A stretch of 64,000 nucleotides of DNA from Prevotella sp. (GTDB taxonomy: Bacteria > Bacteroidota > Bacteroidia > Bacteroidales > Bacteroidaceae), in contig JAFPZD010000072.1 in assembly GCA_017417465.1 (NCBI GenBank), forward strand, positions 51,493 to 115,492. Direction: 5' to 3'. The stretch's first letter is position 1; each line of letters starts with the position of its first letter. Both the position numbers and the translations under genes were made by a program. Below are positions 7,806 through 16,393 of this stretch, piece after piece. The notes under the pieces were generated by a model. That model had not been told where the DNA came from. It saw only the letters and a list, made by a program, of their open reading frames with translations, and made no database searches.

Positions 7806-9095
7806 TCAACTCCCTCCCTCCTTTACTCCTTCCCTCCTCAACTCCTCTACTCCTATGGGTAGTATGGCGAGCGTGCGTCCGCCCCTCATCTCAACCCGGA
7901 ATTTGCGGAAACCGTTCAGTATTGACACCACACGCCGCAGGCTGTCACCGCGCTTGTAGAGGAAGTGCATGTGAATGTTGCCAAGCTGCTCGTTCGACAT
8001 CGACACGTCGACATTGAACCATCGCCCGAGCGAGTGGGCAATCTCCGTCAGTGTCGCATCGTCGAAATAGACATAGCCTTTACGCCAATAGACGTAGGGC
8101 TCCATATCCTCGAAGGCCACCACCAAGTCCTGACCGACCAGTGAAGCGCCCAGCCCCGGCCTTAGCAGGGCATGCTGTTTGCCCTTTGTATTCACCTCCA
8201 CCGAGCCAGTGACAAGCGCCACGTGCGGGGTGCTGCCATCATCGCGGCAGCTCACGTTCAGCTCTGTACCCAACACACGGGCCTCCATCTGGTCAGTAGC
8301 TATCACGAAGGGATGTTCGCTGTCTTTTGCTACACGGAAATAGGCCTCACCCTCCAAGTACACGCGTCTCTCAGCTTCCACGAAGTGCGACGGATAGATC
8401 AGTCTGGAGTCAGCGTTGAGCCACACTTCGGTACCGTCGGCAAGCACCAGCTTGAAGTCCTTGCCACAGGGAACCTCCACCGTGTTCGTCTCCACCTCCG
8501 TGCTCACGGCATAGCCCTGCTGCTGCAGTGTCTGATAGTCGAGCACCAGCTGCCCCTGGTTACTTGTCAGCCGCGCCTTTGGCGCTCTAGCGACCTTTTT
8601 CGCCCCATCGATAGCGACAGCCCCGCCCTTGTCGGTTTTAAGAATGATGTCATCGGGCCTCTCGATATGTTCGTAGACCATCATCAGCCCGTCGGCCGTG
8701 TCGTTCCTGCGGAGGAGTTTTGGGTATGAGATGATGAGCGCCAGCAGAATGGCGGCGGCAGCAAGGAGCCAGATCCCACTCCCGATATTTCCGAAACGGG
8801 AGGCGTTTGGCTCGGCATCCTCTTCGTCGCTGAGAGGTGAAAGGTGAGGAGCGAGGGCCACTTCCTCCATCCCTTCGGAAAGGCGGGTAGGCGTGGCAGC
8901 AGAAATAGGGTTGGGCGAGGCCACCACATCGCGCAGGGTCGTAAGCTGGCGATAGACTTCGGCAGCCTCCTTGTCGCCAGTGAGCAGTGCCATCTCGTCG
9001 TCGGTGAGTTGGTGGCCCTCCTCAATCATCTCCACGGCCCGTTCTAAAAGTTCCTCGTGGTTATCAATAATATTATTTAGGTTTTCAGGTTTCAT
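7806..9095 (-). CDS. FecR-type anti-sigma factor / sigma regulator
   Basis: This 429-aa inner-membrane protein has a cytoplasmic N-terminal segment and one transmembrane helix at about residues 109-129 (IWLLAAAAILLALIISYPKLL). A periplasmic FecR domain follows (VPCGKDFKLVLADGTEVWLNADS...VYLEGEAYFRV). The C-terminal DUF4974-like domain (DDATLTEIAHSLGRWFNVDVSM) is the part that contacts the STN domain of the partner TonB receptor. It should hold or activate the ECF sigma factor coded 53 bp upstream. The natural receptor is the STN-containing SusC in the same cluster. The last about 17 residues (GVEELRREGVKEGGS) are coded by ACTCCTA-type repeat, so the tail is probably an acquired extension. Confidence 0.93.
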   Translation of the reverse strand: MKPENLNNIIDNHEELLERAVEMIEEGHQLTDDEMALLTGDKEAAEVYRQLTTLRDVVASPNPISAATPTRLSEGMEEVALAPHLSPLSDEEDAEPNASRFGNIGSGIWLLAAAAILLALIISYPKLLRRNDTADGLMMVYEHIERPDDIILKTDKGGAVAIDGAKKVARAPKARLTSNQGQLVLDYQTLQQQGYAVSTEVETNTVEVPCGKDFKLVLADGTEVWLNADSRLIYPSHFVEAERRVYLEGEAYFRVAKDSEHPFVIATDQMEARVLGTELNVSCRDDGSTPHVALVTGSVEVNTKGKQHALLRPGLGASLVGQDLVVAFEDMEPYVYWRKGYVYFDDATLTEIAHSLGRWFNVDVSMSNEQLGNIHMHFLYKRGDSLRRVVSILNGFRKFRVEMRGGRTLAILPIGVEELRREGVKEGGS

Positions 9096-9148
9096 CTTAC
9101 TATTATGTCGGTTTGAAATCTGTTTCGTATACTTATGGCACGCCGCAT

Positions 9149-9646
9149 TTATGATTTTTTAGCCATTTCTGTCCGCAACACTTTGAGGGCCGTCACGATA
9201 TGCTTCTTAACGCCACTCACGCTGATGCCCAGCTCTTCGGCCACCTCGGCGTAACGCTTACGGTGGAAGAAGCACTGTTGCAGCACGTAGCGGGTACGCT
9301 CAGACAGCTTGTCGAGCAGTTCCATCACCGTGGTGATGAGCCGCTCGTGCTCCTCCCACTCGTCGTCCTCCATCTGACGGCCGTAGAGTTGCAGGTAGAA
9401 CGTGACATAGCGGTTGGCGGCCATCTGGCGGCGCACATGGTCGACGCACTTGTGGTGAATCAGAGTATAAACATAGTTTTTAAGTCGTCCAGCATCTATT
9501 GCCTCTATCTTGCTCCAAGTCTGCTCCAGCGCATCACCGACAATGTCACGGCACGCCTCCTCATCTTCCACCAAGCGCAGGGCATAGTAGAAGAGGGCAT
9601 CGTAGTGCTCGCGATAGAATCGTTCAAAGTCGGATTGTTTGCTCAT
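9149..9646 (-). CDS. ECF-type RNA polymerase sigma-70 factor
   Basis: This 165-aa protein has sigma region 2 (FYREHYDALFYYALRLVEDEEACRDIVGDALEQTW) and region 4 with a helix-turn-helix (LSERTRYVLQQCFF...YAEVAEELGISVSGVKKHI). It is the usual partner of FecR, which lies just downstream. Target genes are inferred to be the SusC/SusD operon nearby. Its ATG overlaps the stop codon of the AAA-ATPase gene (ATGA), which suggests translational coupling and a shared transcript. That is an unusual partner for an ECF sigma factor. Confidence 0.95.
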   Translation of the reverse strand: MSKQSDFERFYREHYDALFYYALRLVEDEEACRDIVGDALEQTWSKIEAIDAGRLKNYVYTLIHHKCVDHVRRQMAANRYVTFYLQLYGRQMEDDEWEEHERLITTVMELLDKLSERTRYVLQQCFFHRKRYAEVAEELGISVSGVKKHIVTALKVLRTEMAKKS

Positions 9647-11232
9647 TCCTTATGGATTGGCTCTACCTGCCAGCTGTTGATGGTTCGCAGCTCGCTATCA
9701 ATGTTGAGTCCTACGGCAAACACAGGACGGCAATCATTGGCAAACAGGGAGGCATAGTTCTTTTCTATGATTTGGTCGACAGCCTGTTTGGCAGTCTTGT
9801 CATACTTTAGTTCAATAATATAGATAGCGTCACTCATCTTCAGCACCATATCCATGCGTCCGGAGGCTGTTTGCGTCTCAGCTGTCACATCAGCTCCAAT
9901 AGCCACAAACACGGCATAGAGCAATGACTGGTAGTGACGTTCGTTCTTATTGCTAATGCTGTAGGGTATCATGGTGTACCATTGGCGTATAGCATCAATC
10001 AGCTGCTCTATAGTTGCTTTTCCAAAGCGCATGTCGTCAAAGACCTTCAGCATCAGGTTTCGCCCAGTCCAGTCACCGTCGGCATAGTAGAGGTAGAGCG
10101 AACTGGCAAACCCACGTCGCACTTCCTCGTTGGGGAATCCCAAAATATAGCACCGCTTCCTACGGTCAATGTCTTTGATGGTCAGGTAGCCACTTTGGAA
10201 GAGCACGGGCACAGGGTCACTGATGCGCTCGGTGGGAGCGTCGAACTGTTCGAGTGTGGCCTCCAAACGTTCCATGCCTGACAGGTCGAAGTGCCTCATA
10301 CGCATCAGCTTGATGAGCGACGTAGGCGTTCCTGTTGAAAACCAGAACTTCTCGATGTCGCCTTTTTCAAATGCGTTGAATAGGCTCCAAGGATTATAGA
10401 TATCGGTCATGCGGCGCGAGAAGTGATAGCCATCATACATACGCTTCAGCTGGGCCACCGTGCCATCATAGTCGATGTCGCCCCAGAACTTCAGACTCTC
10501 TGTCAGCCACTCTATGTCGGGCTGCAACTGTGTCAGCAACTCCTCCTCGGTGATGCCGCAGACACCCTCATAATCGGGGTCAAAGGTCAGGACGTTGAGG
10601 TTGTTGAGTTCGCTAAACACCGATAGCTGAGAGAATTTCGATATGCCGGTCAGGAAGACGAAACGCAGGTATTCGGACTGAGATTTCAGCGGCGAGAACA
10701 GGTTTCGGATGCGCTCACGGATATAGTCCTGAAGGTCGGGTTTGTCTATACTGTCAAGCATCGGTGCGTCATATTCATCTACCAGCACCACCACGCCTCG
10801 GCCAGTCTGTCGCCATGCAGCCTGAATGATGCTTTTCAGTCGGTCATCATAGTTGTATTCGTCGTGCACCTCTACATTCCATCGTTGCTCATGGTCACGT
10901 AGCAGACCGCTGAGCGTGCCATGCAGCCGTTCCTTCTCATAGTATTTGCCATTCGAAAGGTCAATTCTAATGACAGGATAGACCGTCCACTCCGTCTCCA
11001 TCGCGTCGATGGCCAACCCACGGAACAGGTCACGCCGCCCTTCAAAGTAGCAGCGGATCGTATCAAGCAACAGTGACTTACCAAACCGTCGTGGACGGCT
11101 CAGGAAGAAATACTTGCCTGCCGTGTGCGCCATCTTGTAGACGTAGGATGTCTTGTCGACATACACGCCATTGCGTTCGATAAAATCTTGGAACGTCTGC
11201 GTACCTATACCATATCTCCGTTTCTGTGCCAT
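9643..11232 (-). CDS. AAA-ATPase-like / PD-(D/E)XK nuclease-like fusion protein
   Basis: This is a protein of about 529 aa of the family with an AAA-ATPase_like N-terminal region. Seen in the sequence: FLSRPRRFGKSLLLDT as the P-loop and VVVLVDEYDAPML as Walker B. The C-terminal PD-(D/E)XK region has GRMDMVLKMSDAIYIIELKYDK. The start at MAQKRRYGIG is preferred over the longer form (11259), because a TATATTTG promoter box at 11257-11264 sits 24 nt before it and would overlap the longer start. Such genes are present in many copies in gut Bacteroidota and their function is not established. It lies between the SusC/SusD operon and the ECF sigma/FecR pair and is co-transcribed with the latter. Confidence 0.9.
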   Translation of the reverse strand: MAQKRRYGIGTQTFQDFIERNGVYVDKTSYVYKMAHTAGKYFFLSRPRRFGKSLLLDTIRCYFEGRRDLFRGLAIDAMETEWTVYPVIRIDLSNGKYYEKERLHGTLSGLLRDHEQRWNVEVHDEYNYDDRLKSIIQAAWRQTGRGVVVLVDEYDAPMLDSIDKPDLQDYIRERIRNLFSPLKSQSEYLRFVFLTGISKFSQLSVFSELNNLNVLTFDPDYEGVCGITEEELLTQLQPDIEWLTESLKFWGDIDYDGTVAQLKRMYDGYHFSRRMTDIYNPWSLFNAFEKGDIEKFWFSTGTPTSLIKLMRMRHFDLSGMERLEATLEQFDAPTERISDPVPVLFQSGYLTIKDIDRRKRCYILGFPNEEVRRGFASSLYLYYADGDWTGRNLMLKVFDDMRFGKATIEQLIDAIRQWYTMIPYSISNKNERHYQSLLYAVFVAIGADVTAETQTASGRMDMVLKMSDAIYIIELKYDKTAKQAVDQIIEKNYASLFANDCRPVFAVGLNIDSELRTINSWQVEPIHKE

Positions 11233-11256
11233 AACTATTTTGTCCGATTGCGTGTG

Positions 11257-11264
11257 CAAATATA
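11257..11264 (-). promoter_or_regulatory. -7 promoter box for the AAA-sigma-FecR operon
   Basis: The minus strand reads TATATTTG, 24 nt upstream of the ATG at 11232. It also supports the choice of the shorter start. Confidence 0.55.
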
Positions 11265-11371
11265 CGCATTATTTACGTAACCACCAAAAAATAGGCCATT
11301 ATTTTCAACATAGAGCGAAAAGATGGTCATCTTACGATCATGTAAAAACAGTTCCATAATGCCCACAAATG

Positions 11372-11396
11372 GGAGGAGGCCGACGCCCCCTCCCAC
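11372..11396 (-). terminator. Possible terminator after the SusC/SusD operon
   Basis: The minus strand reads GGGAGGGGGC, then a short loop, then GCCTCCTCCC, a GC-rich hairpin about 60 bp beyond the last gene of the operon. There is no T tract, so the call is weak. Confidence 0.35.
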
Positions 11397-11456
11397 AACA
11401 GTCAAACCGACTGCACATCATGGTATCCAACTACTAACATGTTAACCAACTAATTA

Positions 11457-12974
11457 TCAATAAAATGAGATCTCGGCAATGGAAGTGAAGTTCAAGCTGA
11501 AGTAGAAGCCAGAGGGAATCATCAGCATGACATAGCGAGCGCCGAAAGTGGCAGGGAAATTGATGTAGCAGGCTTCACCGTTGGCGGCACCTATCGGGTA
11601 CTGCTCCAAGTAGGTGGCATAGCCCCAGTTGATGCCGTCCTCCGAGAGAAGTACGCGCACATATTTCGGTGCTACTTGTTGCTCTTGCTCATTCTCCCAC
11701 TTACGCTGGACAATCTTTACGCCACTGATGCCCTTCAACTCGCCCAAATCAATGGAGAGCTGGTACTGATAAGCATCCGTTGTGCGCATTGGTTCCCAGA
11801 AAGTACTGAAGTCACCATCGGTCAGGCGGTCGATGTGCGAGTTGTAGCCCATAATGTCCTCCGGATCGACTTTAAAAGTCTTACCTTTCAAATCCATCAG
11901 CTTAACCTTCGGCTCAAAGGGCATTCCCTTCTCCACGAAGAAGTCGGTTGTCTCCAGCTGCGGGTAGTGCTTGTTATAACGCTCTACCACGAGGCCGTTC
12001 AACTCATGCAGCACCTGCAGTGCAAAGTTGCTCGATTCCGGTTCAAGCACTGCATTTTGGGCATAGTTCTCATCGTCCACCTCCGATTCAGGGAAATAGC
12101 GGTGAGCACCCAACACGACCTTCTTCAAGTTGGGGAAATTAAGTAGGTCGATAATCGTATTATAGCTCATCCCATCAAGGTAGAGCACCGTTTGTGATTC
12201 AATCCACTGCTCAGGAATCTCATCAAAGCCCCATACGCGGCGTATATCCTCCTGGAAGTCGGAGTTGAACACGCGGGTGTTGTCGAACTCCATCGGCTCA
12301 AACTCAATCTCGTCCACGCAGGTTTCCAACTTGGCTGTCCTATATACCGTAATGGGCTTGTTGTTGTCCAGCTCGTCTGGAATCAAGTAATACTTCTGCG
12401 CCACGAGGTCGGGTGTCAGTTCCAAATAACCTTGTGAACCGTCCTTCTTCGTGTAGGTCAGATGGGCGGCGTTGATACCTTCCTGCCACTGTAAGAATGT
12501 CAGCACGGCACGGTCGTGTAGCTTATAGGCCGACGACACCAAGCGGTTAAACGCTAACACCTCCTCATGGGTGTTGGTGTAAGGACGACCGTAGACGGTA
12601 TTAGGCAGAGATTCCACACCATCTTCGCTGACCGATGTAAGCGTGATTTCGAAACTACGATCGCCTAATCCTGCGCCACCAACTTTCTCGATGCTATACT
12701 CAGTCGTACCAGCAGGTAGCAGTACTGAGTCCGCTTCCTCGTCGTACTTCCATATAATCTTTATCTGCTTGATCACGGGATCAACATTATTCGTCCACTG
12801 TACCAGGATGCGTTCCCAGCCTGGTGTGGCTGAAATATTCCGGCAACGACCCACGTAGCGGATGGAAGTACCATCGCCAGAGTAATCCTTATAGGTATCC
12901 TCCAGGCTTTCGCCGCAGCTCACCATGAGCAATGCGACACCCAGCAAAGCTGTGATTGTTAGTATCTTCTTCAT
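11457..12974 (-). CDS. Surface lipoprotein with DUF4998-like and F5/8 type C (discoidin) domains
   Basis: This is a 505-aa lipoprotein with lipobox LLMVSC (Cys20). The next region (RYVGRCRNISATPGWERILVQWTN...FEITLTSVSEDGVESLPNTVYGRPY) matches the fibronectin-like DUF4998 type found beside SusD genes. The C-terminal about 140 residues (HIDRLTDGDFSTFWEPM...YQLSIDLGELKGISGVKIVQR...YVRVLLSEDG) form an F5/8 type C carbohydrate-binding domain. It probably acts as a surface glycan-binding protein of the locus. It is the last gene of the operon, 5 bp after the preceding gene, so translation is probably coupled. Confidence 0.85.
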   Translation of the reverse strand: MKKILTITALLGVALLMVSCGESLEDTYKDYSGDGTSIRYVGRCRNISATPGWERILVQWTNNVDPVIKQIKIIWKYDEEADSVLLPAGTTEYSIEKVGGAGLGDRSFEITLTSVSEDGVESLPNTVYGRPYTNTHEEVLAFNRLVSSAYKLHDRAVLTFLQWQEGINAAHLTYTKKDGSQGYLELTPDLVAQKYYLIPDELDNNKPITVYRTAKLETCVDEIEFEPMEFDNTRVFNSDFQEDIRRVWGFDEIPEQWIESQTVLYLDGMSYNTIIDLLNFPNLKKVVLGAHRYFPESEVDDENYAQNAVLEPESSNFALQVLHELNGLVVERYNKHYPQLETTDFFVEKGMPFEPKVKLMDLKGKTFKVDPEDIMGYNSHIDRLTDGDFSTFWEPMRTTDAYQYQLSIDLGELKGISGVKIVQRKWENEQEQQVAPKYVRVLLSEDGINWGYATYLEQYPIGAANGEACYINFPATFGARYVMLMIPSGFYFSLNFTSIAEISFY

Positions 12975-12979
12975 AGTCG

Positions 12980-14338
12980 TTAGTCTTTTTTAGTGTAAAC
13001 TTCCAATTCATGGAATGAAATAATATGAGGATCATTCCTAAAGACAGGAATACCAAAATCGCTGTCGAGATTGAAGGCGTTGTTGACAACAATCTTCAGA
13101 TAGCGGTAGCCATCATTCTGACCAGCAGCAGAGACAACCATTTCCATAGATTCCGGGCCATGGGCACGTAAATCTTCTATGGAAGACAGCCCTTCAAAGC
13201 CTGCATTGGGGAATGTCCAAGGACACCAACGGGCAGCATTTGGCAAATCGGGGTCTTGGAAGAAGCTGGCTACTCGCTTCCAGTTCAGATTGTCCATATC
13301 CTTCTCTTCAAGCGGCGTTGTATCACCATCATCCACAGCTGCAAACAATGTCACATCACAGGGGAGCATCAGAGACTGTCCGTAAGAGCCAAGCCACTGA
13401 TGACTCTGATCACTTACTGTATTAAACAGGAGATTGTAAAGCTTGATTCCGGCTGTGACATAGTTCTTTCGCATATCAATATACATTGGAGTCGGGTCTG
13501 GGCCATAAGCATTAGGACCAGCTGCGAAGGTTGCAATACAACCTAAATTGAAACAAGATTCACCAAGGACATCACCATCAAACAAGAAGCTTGGACTAAT
13601 CTGTTTATATTGATAGTCCTCAATAATTGAACATGCACAATAGAAATCAAACAGTGATGGGGAGAGAAGAGCCTGCTCTAAGAACTCCACGCCGTCAAAT
13701 GCCTTTTCGCCAACACGATTGCCTCGGAAGTCTTCAGTACGAATGACGACAGTGGGCTTTTCAACCGCCTGTTTCACTTTGAAACTAATAGTCTCGTCGT
13801 ATGCGGCATCTTCTAATGTAAAACTGCTAATCAACACTGTGTCAGACGCCCCAGTCTGAGGATCTTTTCCAAGATAGAACACATTGACCAGTCCTTCCGA
13901 ATAGTTGGGCGTGCTGTATCTTAAAGTGAAACCTTCCCAATTACTGAGCACCTCCACGTTCTTCAAAAAATCGACAGGACCGGAGTCTTTCGTACTGAAA
14001 GAAACCATAATGGGGTTTGATTCGCTTCGGTCACGCCGCTGAATATAAACTTCAGCAGGCACATTACTTACAGCTTCATTAAAGCCTGTCAACAACAACG
14101 AGTCATTGGATGTACTGGCCGAGCGTGTCACGGGTTTTCCAAACGCATCGATGTAGCGCACATAGAGCCCTGTAACCTCTGGGTCATTAGGTAACTGATA
14201 GTACATGACGGCACCACCCGTAATGGGTTTGAAGCTGAACGCATTGGGAGTCAGCCCCGAGTCGAAGGTTTCATCGTCCTCTGAGCAGCTCCACAGTGCG
14301 CAGGCCATCAGTGCAATTAAATAATATTTCAATTTCAT
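12980..14338 (-). CDS. Surface lipoprotein, DUF4959/DUF5000-like, SusD-associated
   Basis: This is a 452-aa lipoprotein. The lipobox cysteine is residue 18 and is followed by SEDDE, an acidic stretch of the kind reported as a surface-export signal for Bacteroidota lipoproteins. The arrangement of beta-rich segments (GGAVMYYQLPNDPEVTGLYVRYIDAFGKPV; VEVLSNWEGFTLRYSTPN) and a discoidin-like C-terminus (YRYLKIVVNNAFN...FHELEVYTKKD) fits the DUF4959-DUF5126-DUF5000 family found after SusD. A glycan-binding role is inferred. It is followed after 5 bp by the DUF4998-like gene. Confidence 0.82.
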   Translation of the reverse strand: MKLKYYLIALMACALWSCSEDDETFDSGLTPNAFSFKPITGGAVMYYQLPNDPEVTGLYVRYIDAFGKPVTRSASTSNDSLLLTGFNEAVSNVPAEVYIQRRDRSESNPIMVSFSTKDSGPVDFLKNVEVLSNWEGFTLRYSTPNYSEGLVNVFYLGKDPQTGASDTVLISSFTLEDAAYDETISFKVKQAVEKPTVVIRTEDFRGNRVGEKAFDGVEFLEQALLSPSLFDFYCACSIIEDYQYKQISPSFLFDGDVLGESCFNLGCIATFAAGPNAYGPDPTPMYIDMRKNYVTAGIKLYNLLFNTVSDQSHQWLGSYGQSLMLPCDVTLFAAVDDGDTTPLEEKDMDNLNWKRVASFFQDPDLPNAARWCPWTFPNAGFEGLSSIEDLRAHGPESMEMVVSAAGQNDGYRYLKIVVNNAFNLDSDFGIPVFRNDPHIISFHELEVYTKKD

Positions 14339-14339
14339 A

Positions 14340-14389
14340 ATCTTAGCATTTTAATGTTTCATCTTACATTTTTCATCTTTCATCTTTCC
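14340..14389. repeat. TTTCATCTTT repeat spacer in the SusD-lipoprotein gap
   Basis: Short run of TTTCATCTTACATTTTTCATC-like units. The same 7-8 bp family recurs at 38210-38265, 41271-41325, 41655-41700 and 58885-58925. Confidence 0.6.
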
Positions 14390-16375
14390 TTACCATCCCA
14401 CGTTCTGGGTAACACCTGAGACGAGGATTTCCTCAGCACGGATGGGGAAGAAGTAGTCGCGAGGAGCAGTGAAAGAGCGTTTCTTCCATACGACCTTCGG
14501 TCCCTCATAATTACAATAGAAACCGTCCTGATCGGAAGCCAGAATGTTCCAACCATATTGAGGAGTGTTCAACTCCTGTGGAGCTGTCATCCAGCGGCGG
14601 ACATTCCAGAAGCGGCGGCCCTCGAAGGCAAACTCAATGTTCCACTCCTGATGAATGATTTCACGCATGCCACTTTGTGTGCGGCACTTGTCTGGCGTTT
14701 TAGCATAGCTGGTCCAGGCATCACGGACTGGCAGGATACCGGCACGCTTTCGAATCATATCGAGTGGACCATAGACACGCTCATCAGGTGTATCGAGATA
14801 TTCGTTCCAGGCCTCAGCCGATGCTAACAGTAGATCAGCAAATCGCATGGTAATAAGCGGCGTAGCTCCAGAATCCCATGTATACATACTCCAGGAGTGT
14901 TCTGGATAGATGAATTTCTTAATCCAATAGCCAGTCAAGCACTGAGGCGTGTTTTCATCAATTCTGCGAGTAAGCGTTCCTGCCCATTCGCCACGACGGC
15001 ACTGAATTAACTGAGCATCCATCATACCATAATACTCATCGCTGGCCCGATACCACATGGTGCGGTCGGCAGCTATCATGGCGTAGAAGCGTGGTTCACG
15101 ATGGCGGTGCAGGTTCAGCACATTTTCGTTCATAGGTAGCACATTACGGTATCGCTCATCGTTTTCTTTGCTAATGGCATACTTATTCGGCATCCACGCC
15201 TTGTCTTCGTTCAGAGGAAGTCCATGGTCTGTATAGAACATTTCCACCATGCTCATTGGTGCAGACAGACATCCACGGCTCGACGTGTTATACTGTCCTG
15301 AAGCGCAATATGGCACTATCATATAAGCGAACGGAACGCCGAAAGGCTGTTCACGCCCTGCCCAGGAATCGCGTATGGTCATCAGAGCTTCACAGTTTGC
15401 CCACGTTTCACGAAGATTCTTTCCTTTCCACGTGTATTCTATGTCGGCAATAGTGTTGAGAATAGCATTAGGACGGTCAAGGGTGCCTTGTGCAAGCATG
15501 ATTCCACCCTCAGAAGCAATCTTAATCGCCTCATCGGCAGCCACGGCAGCGCGATGCCAACGCTCCTTGTCGTATTCAGGAAAAAGCAATTCGCCATTCT
15601 TGTTCCTCATCTTTGAGAATGCCTGTGCACCGTTGAATAGTGGCGAAGCAGCATAGAGCAGCGTCAGTGCCTTGACGGTGGCAGCTGCCTCCTTATTGAA
15701 ATAGGCTATACGGTCGTTAGACTTTTCAAAACGATGGGGCAGGTAAGGCATGGCTTGGTCGCAAAGACTGACGATGGTGTCAACCACCTCCGTAATAGGT
15801 CTACGAGGCTGTTGCATCTCATCGTTCGAAGCATTGGTCTCAATATTATGGTTCACAAGGATAAGCGGACCATAGCGACGCATCATGTCGAAGTAGTAGT
15901 AGGCTTTCACAGCCTGTACCTCAGCCCGCCACAGGTTCTTCTCTCCATCACTCATGTTGTAGACATGCATGATGTTGTCGAGGAAGATGTTGCAGTAACG
16001 CAGTGCTGCGAAGTAGCGGTTTTTATGCCACACGTTGCACAGCGGCGAGTTGGAGCCCTGAATACCATCTCCAATGCCAAGCGCCTCACAGTAATCTGGC
16101 TCATTCTTTCGTATATAATCGCCTCCACAATATTCGTCTGCCCCAAGATAGGCAGGATCGTGTAGTTGCTCGGCCGAGTAGATGGTCATAAAGACGTAGC
16201 AGGTCTGCAGCCACTGTTCGGCATCCACACGCTTTTCGAACGTACTCTCGATAGTGGTGATGTCGTTGACCGGCACCACGTCGAGGTAGTCGTCACAGGA
16301 AGTGAGAAGTGATACGTTAAAAGTGATAAGTGCGGCGGCGCCTAACAAATATCGATAATTTATCTTCTTGTTCAT
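14390..16375 (-). CDS. SusD/RagB family outer-membrane nutrient-binding lipoprotein
   Basis: This is a 661-aa lipoprotein with lipobox LLTSC (Cys27), then DDYLDVVP, the typical SusD opening. The TPR-like core follows (FAALRYCNIFLDNI...LWRAEVQAVKAYYYFDMMRRYGPLILV). The C-terminal signature is present (MRFADLLLASAEAWNE...NIEFAFEGRRFWNVRRW). It forms the lid of a SusCD pair that captures oligosaccharides at the cell surface. The specific glycan cannot be read from sequence. It lies 18 bp after SusC. A TTCATCTTT-type repeat fills part of the 51-bp gap to the next gene. Confidence 0.96.
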   Translation of the reverse strand: MNKKINYRYLLGAAALITFNVSLLTSCDDYLDVVPVNDITTIESTFEKRVDAEQWLQTCYVFMTIYSAEQLHDPAYLGADEYCGGDYIRKNEPDYCEALGIGDGIQGSNSPLCNVWHKNRYFAALRYCNIFLDNIMHVYNMSDGEKNLWRAEVQAVKAYYYFDMMRRYGPLILVNHNIETNASNDEMQQPRRPITEVVDTIVSLCDQAMPYLPHRFEKSNDRIAYFNKEAAATVKALTLLYAASPLFNGAQAFSKMRNKNGELLFPEYDKERWHRAAVAADEAIKIASEGGIMLAQGTLDRPNAILNTIADIEYTWKGKNLRETWANCEALMTIRDSWAGREQPFGVPFAYMIVPYCASGQYNTSSRGCLSAPMSMVEMFYTDHGLPLNEDKAWMPNKYAISKENDERYRNVLPMNENVLNLHRHREPRFYAMIAADRTMWYRASDEYYGMMDAQLIQCRRGEWAGTLTRRIDENTPQCLTGYWIKKFIYPEHSWSMYTWDSGATPLITMRFADLLLASAEAWNEYLDTPDERVYGPLDMIRKRAGILPVRDAWTSYAKTPDKCRTQSGMREIIHQEWNIEFAFEGRRFWNVRRWMTAPQELNTPQYGWNILASDQDGFYCNYEGPKVVWKKRSFTAPRDYFFPIRAEEILVSGVTQNVGW

Positions 16376-16393
16376 AGTCGTATCTCCTTTCTT

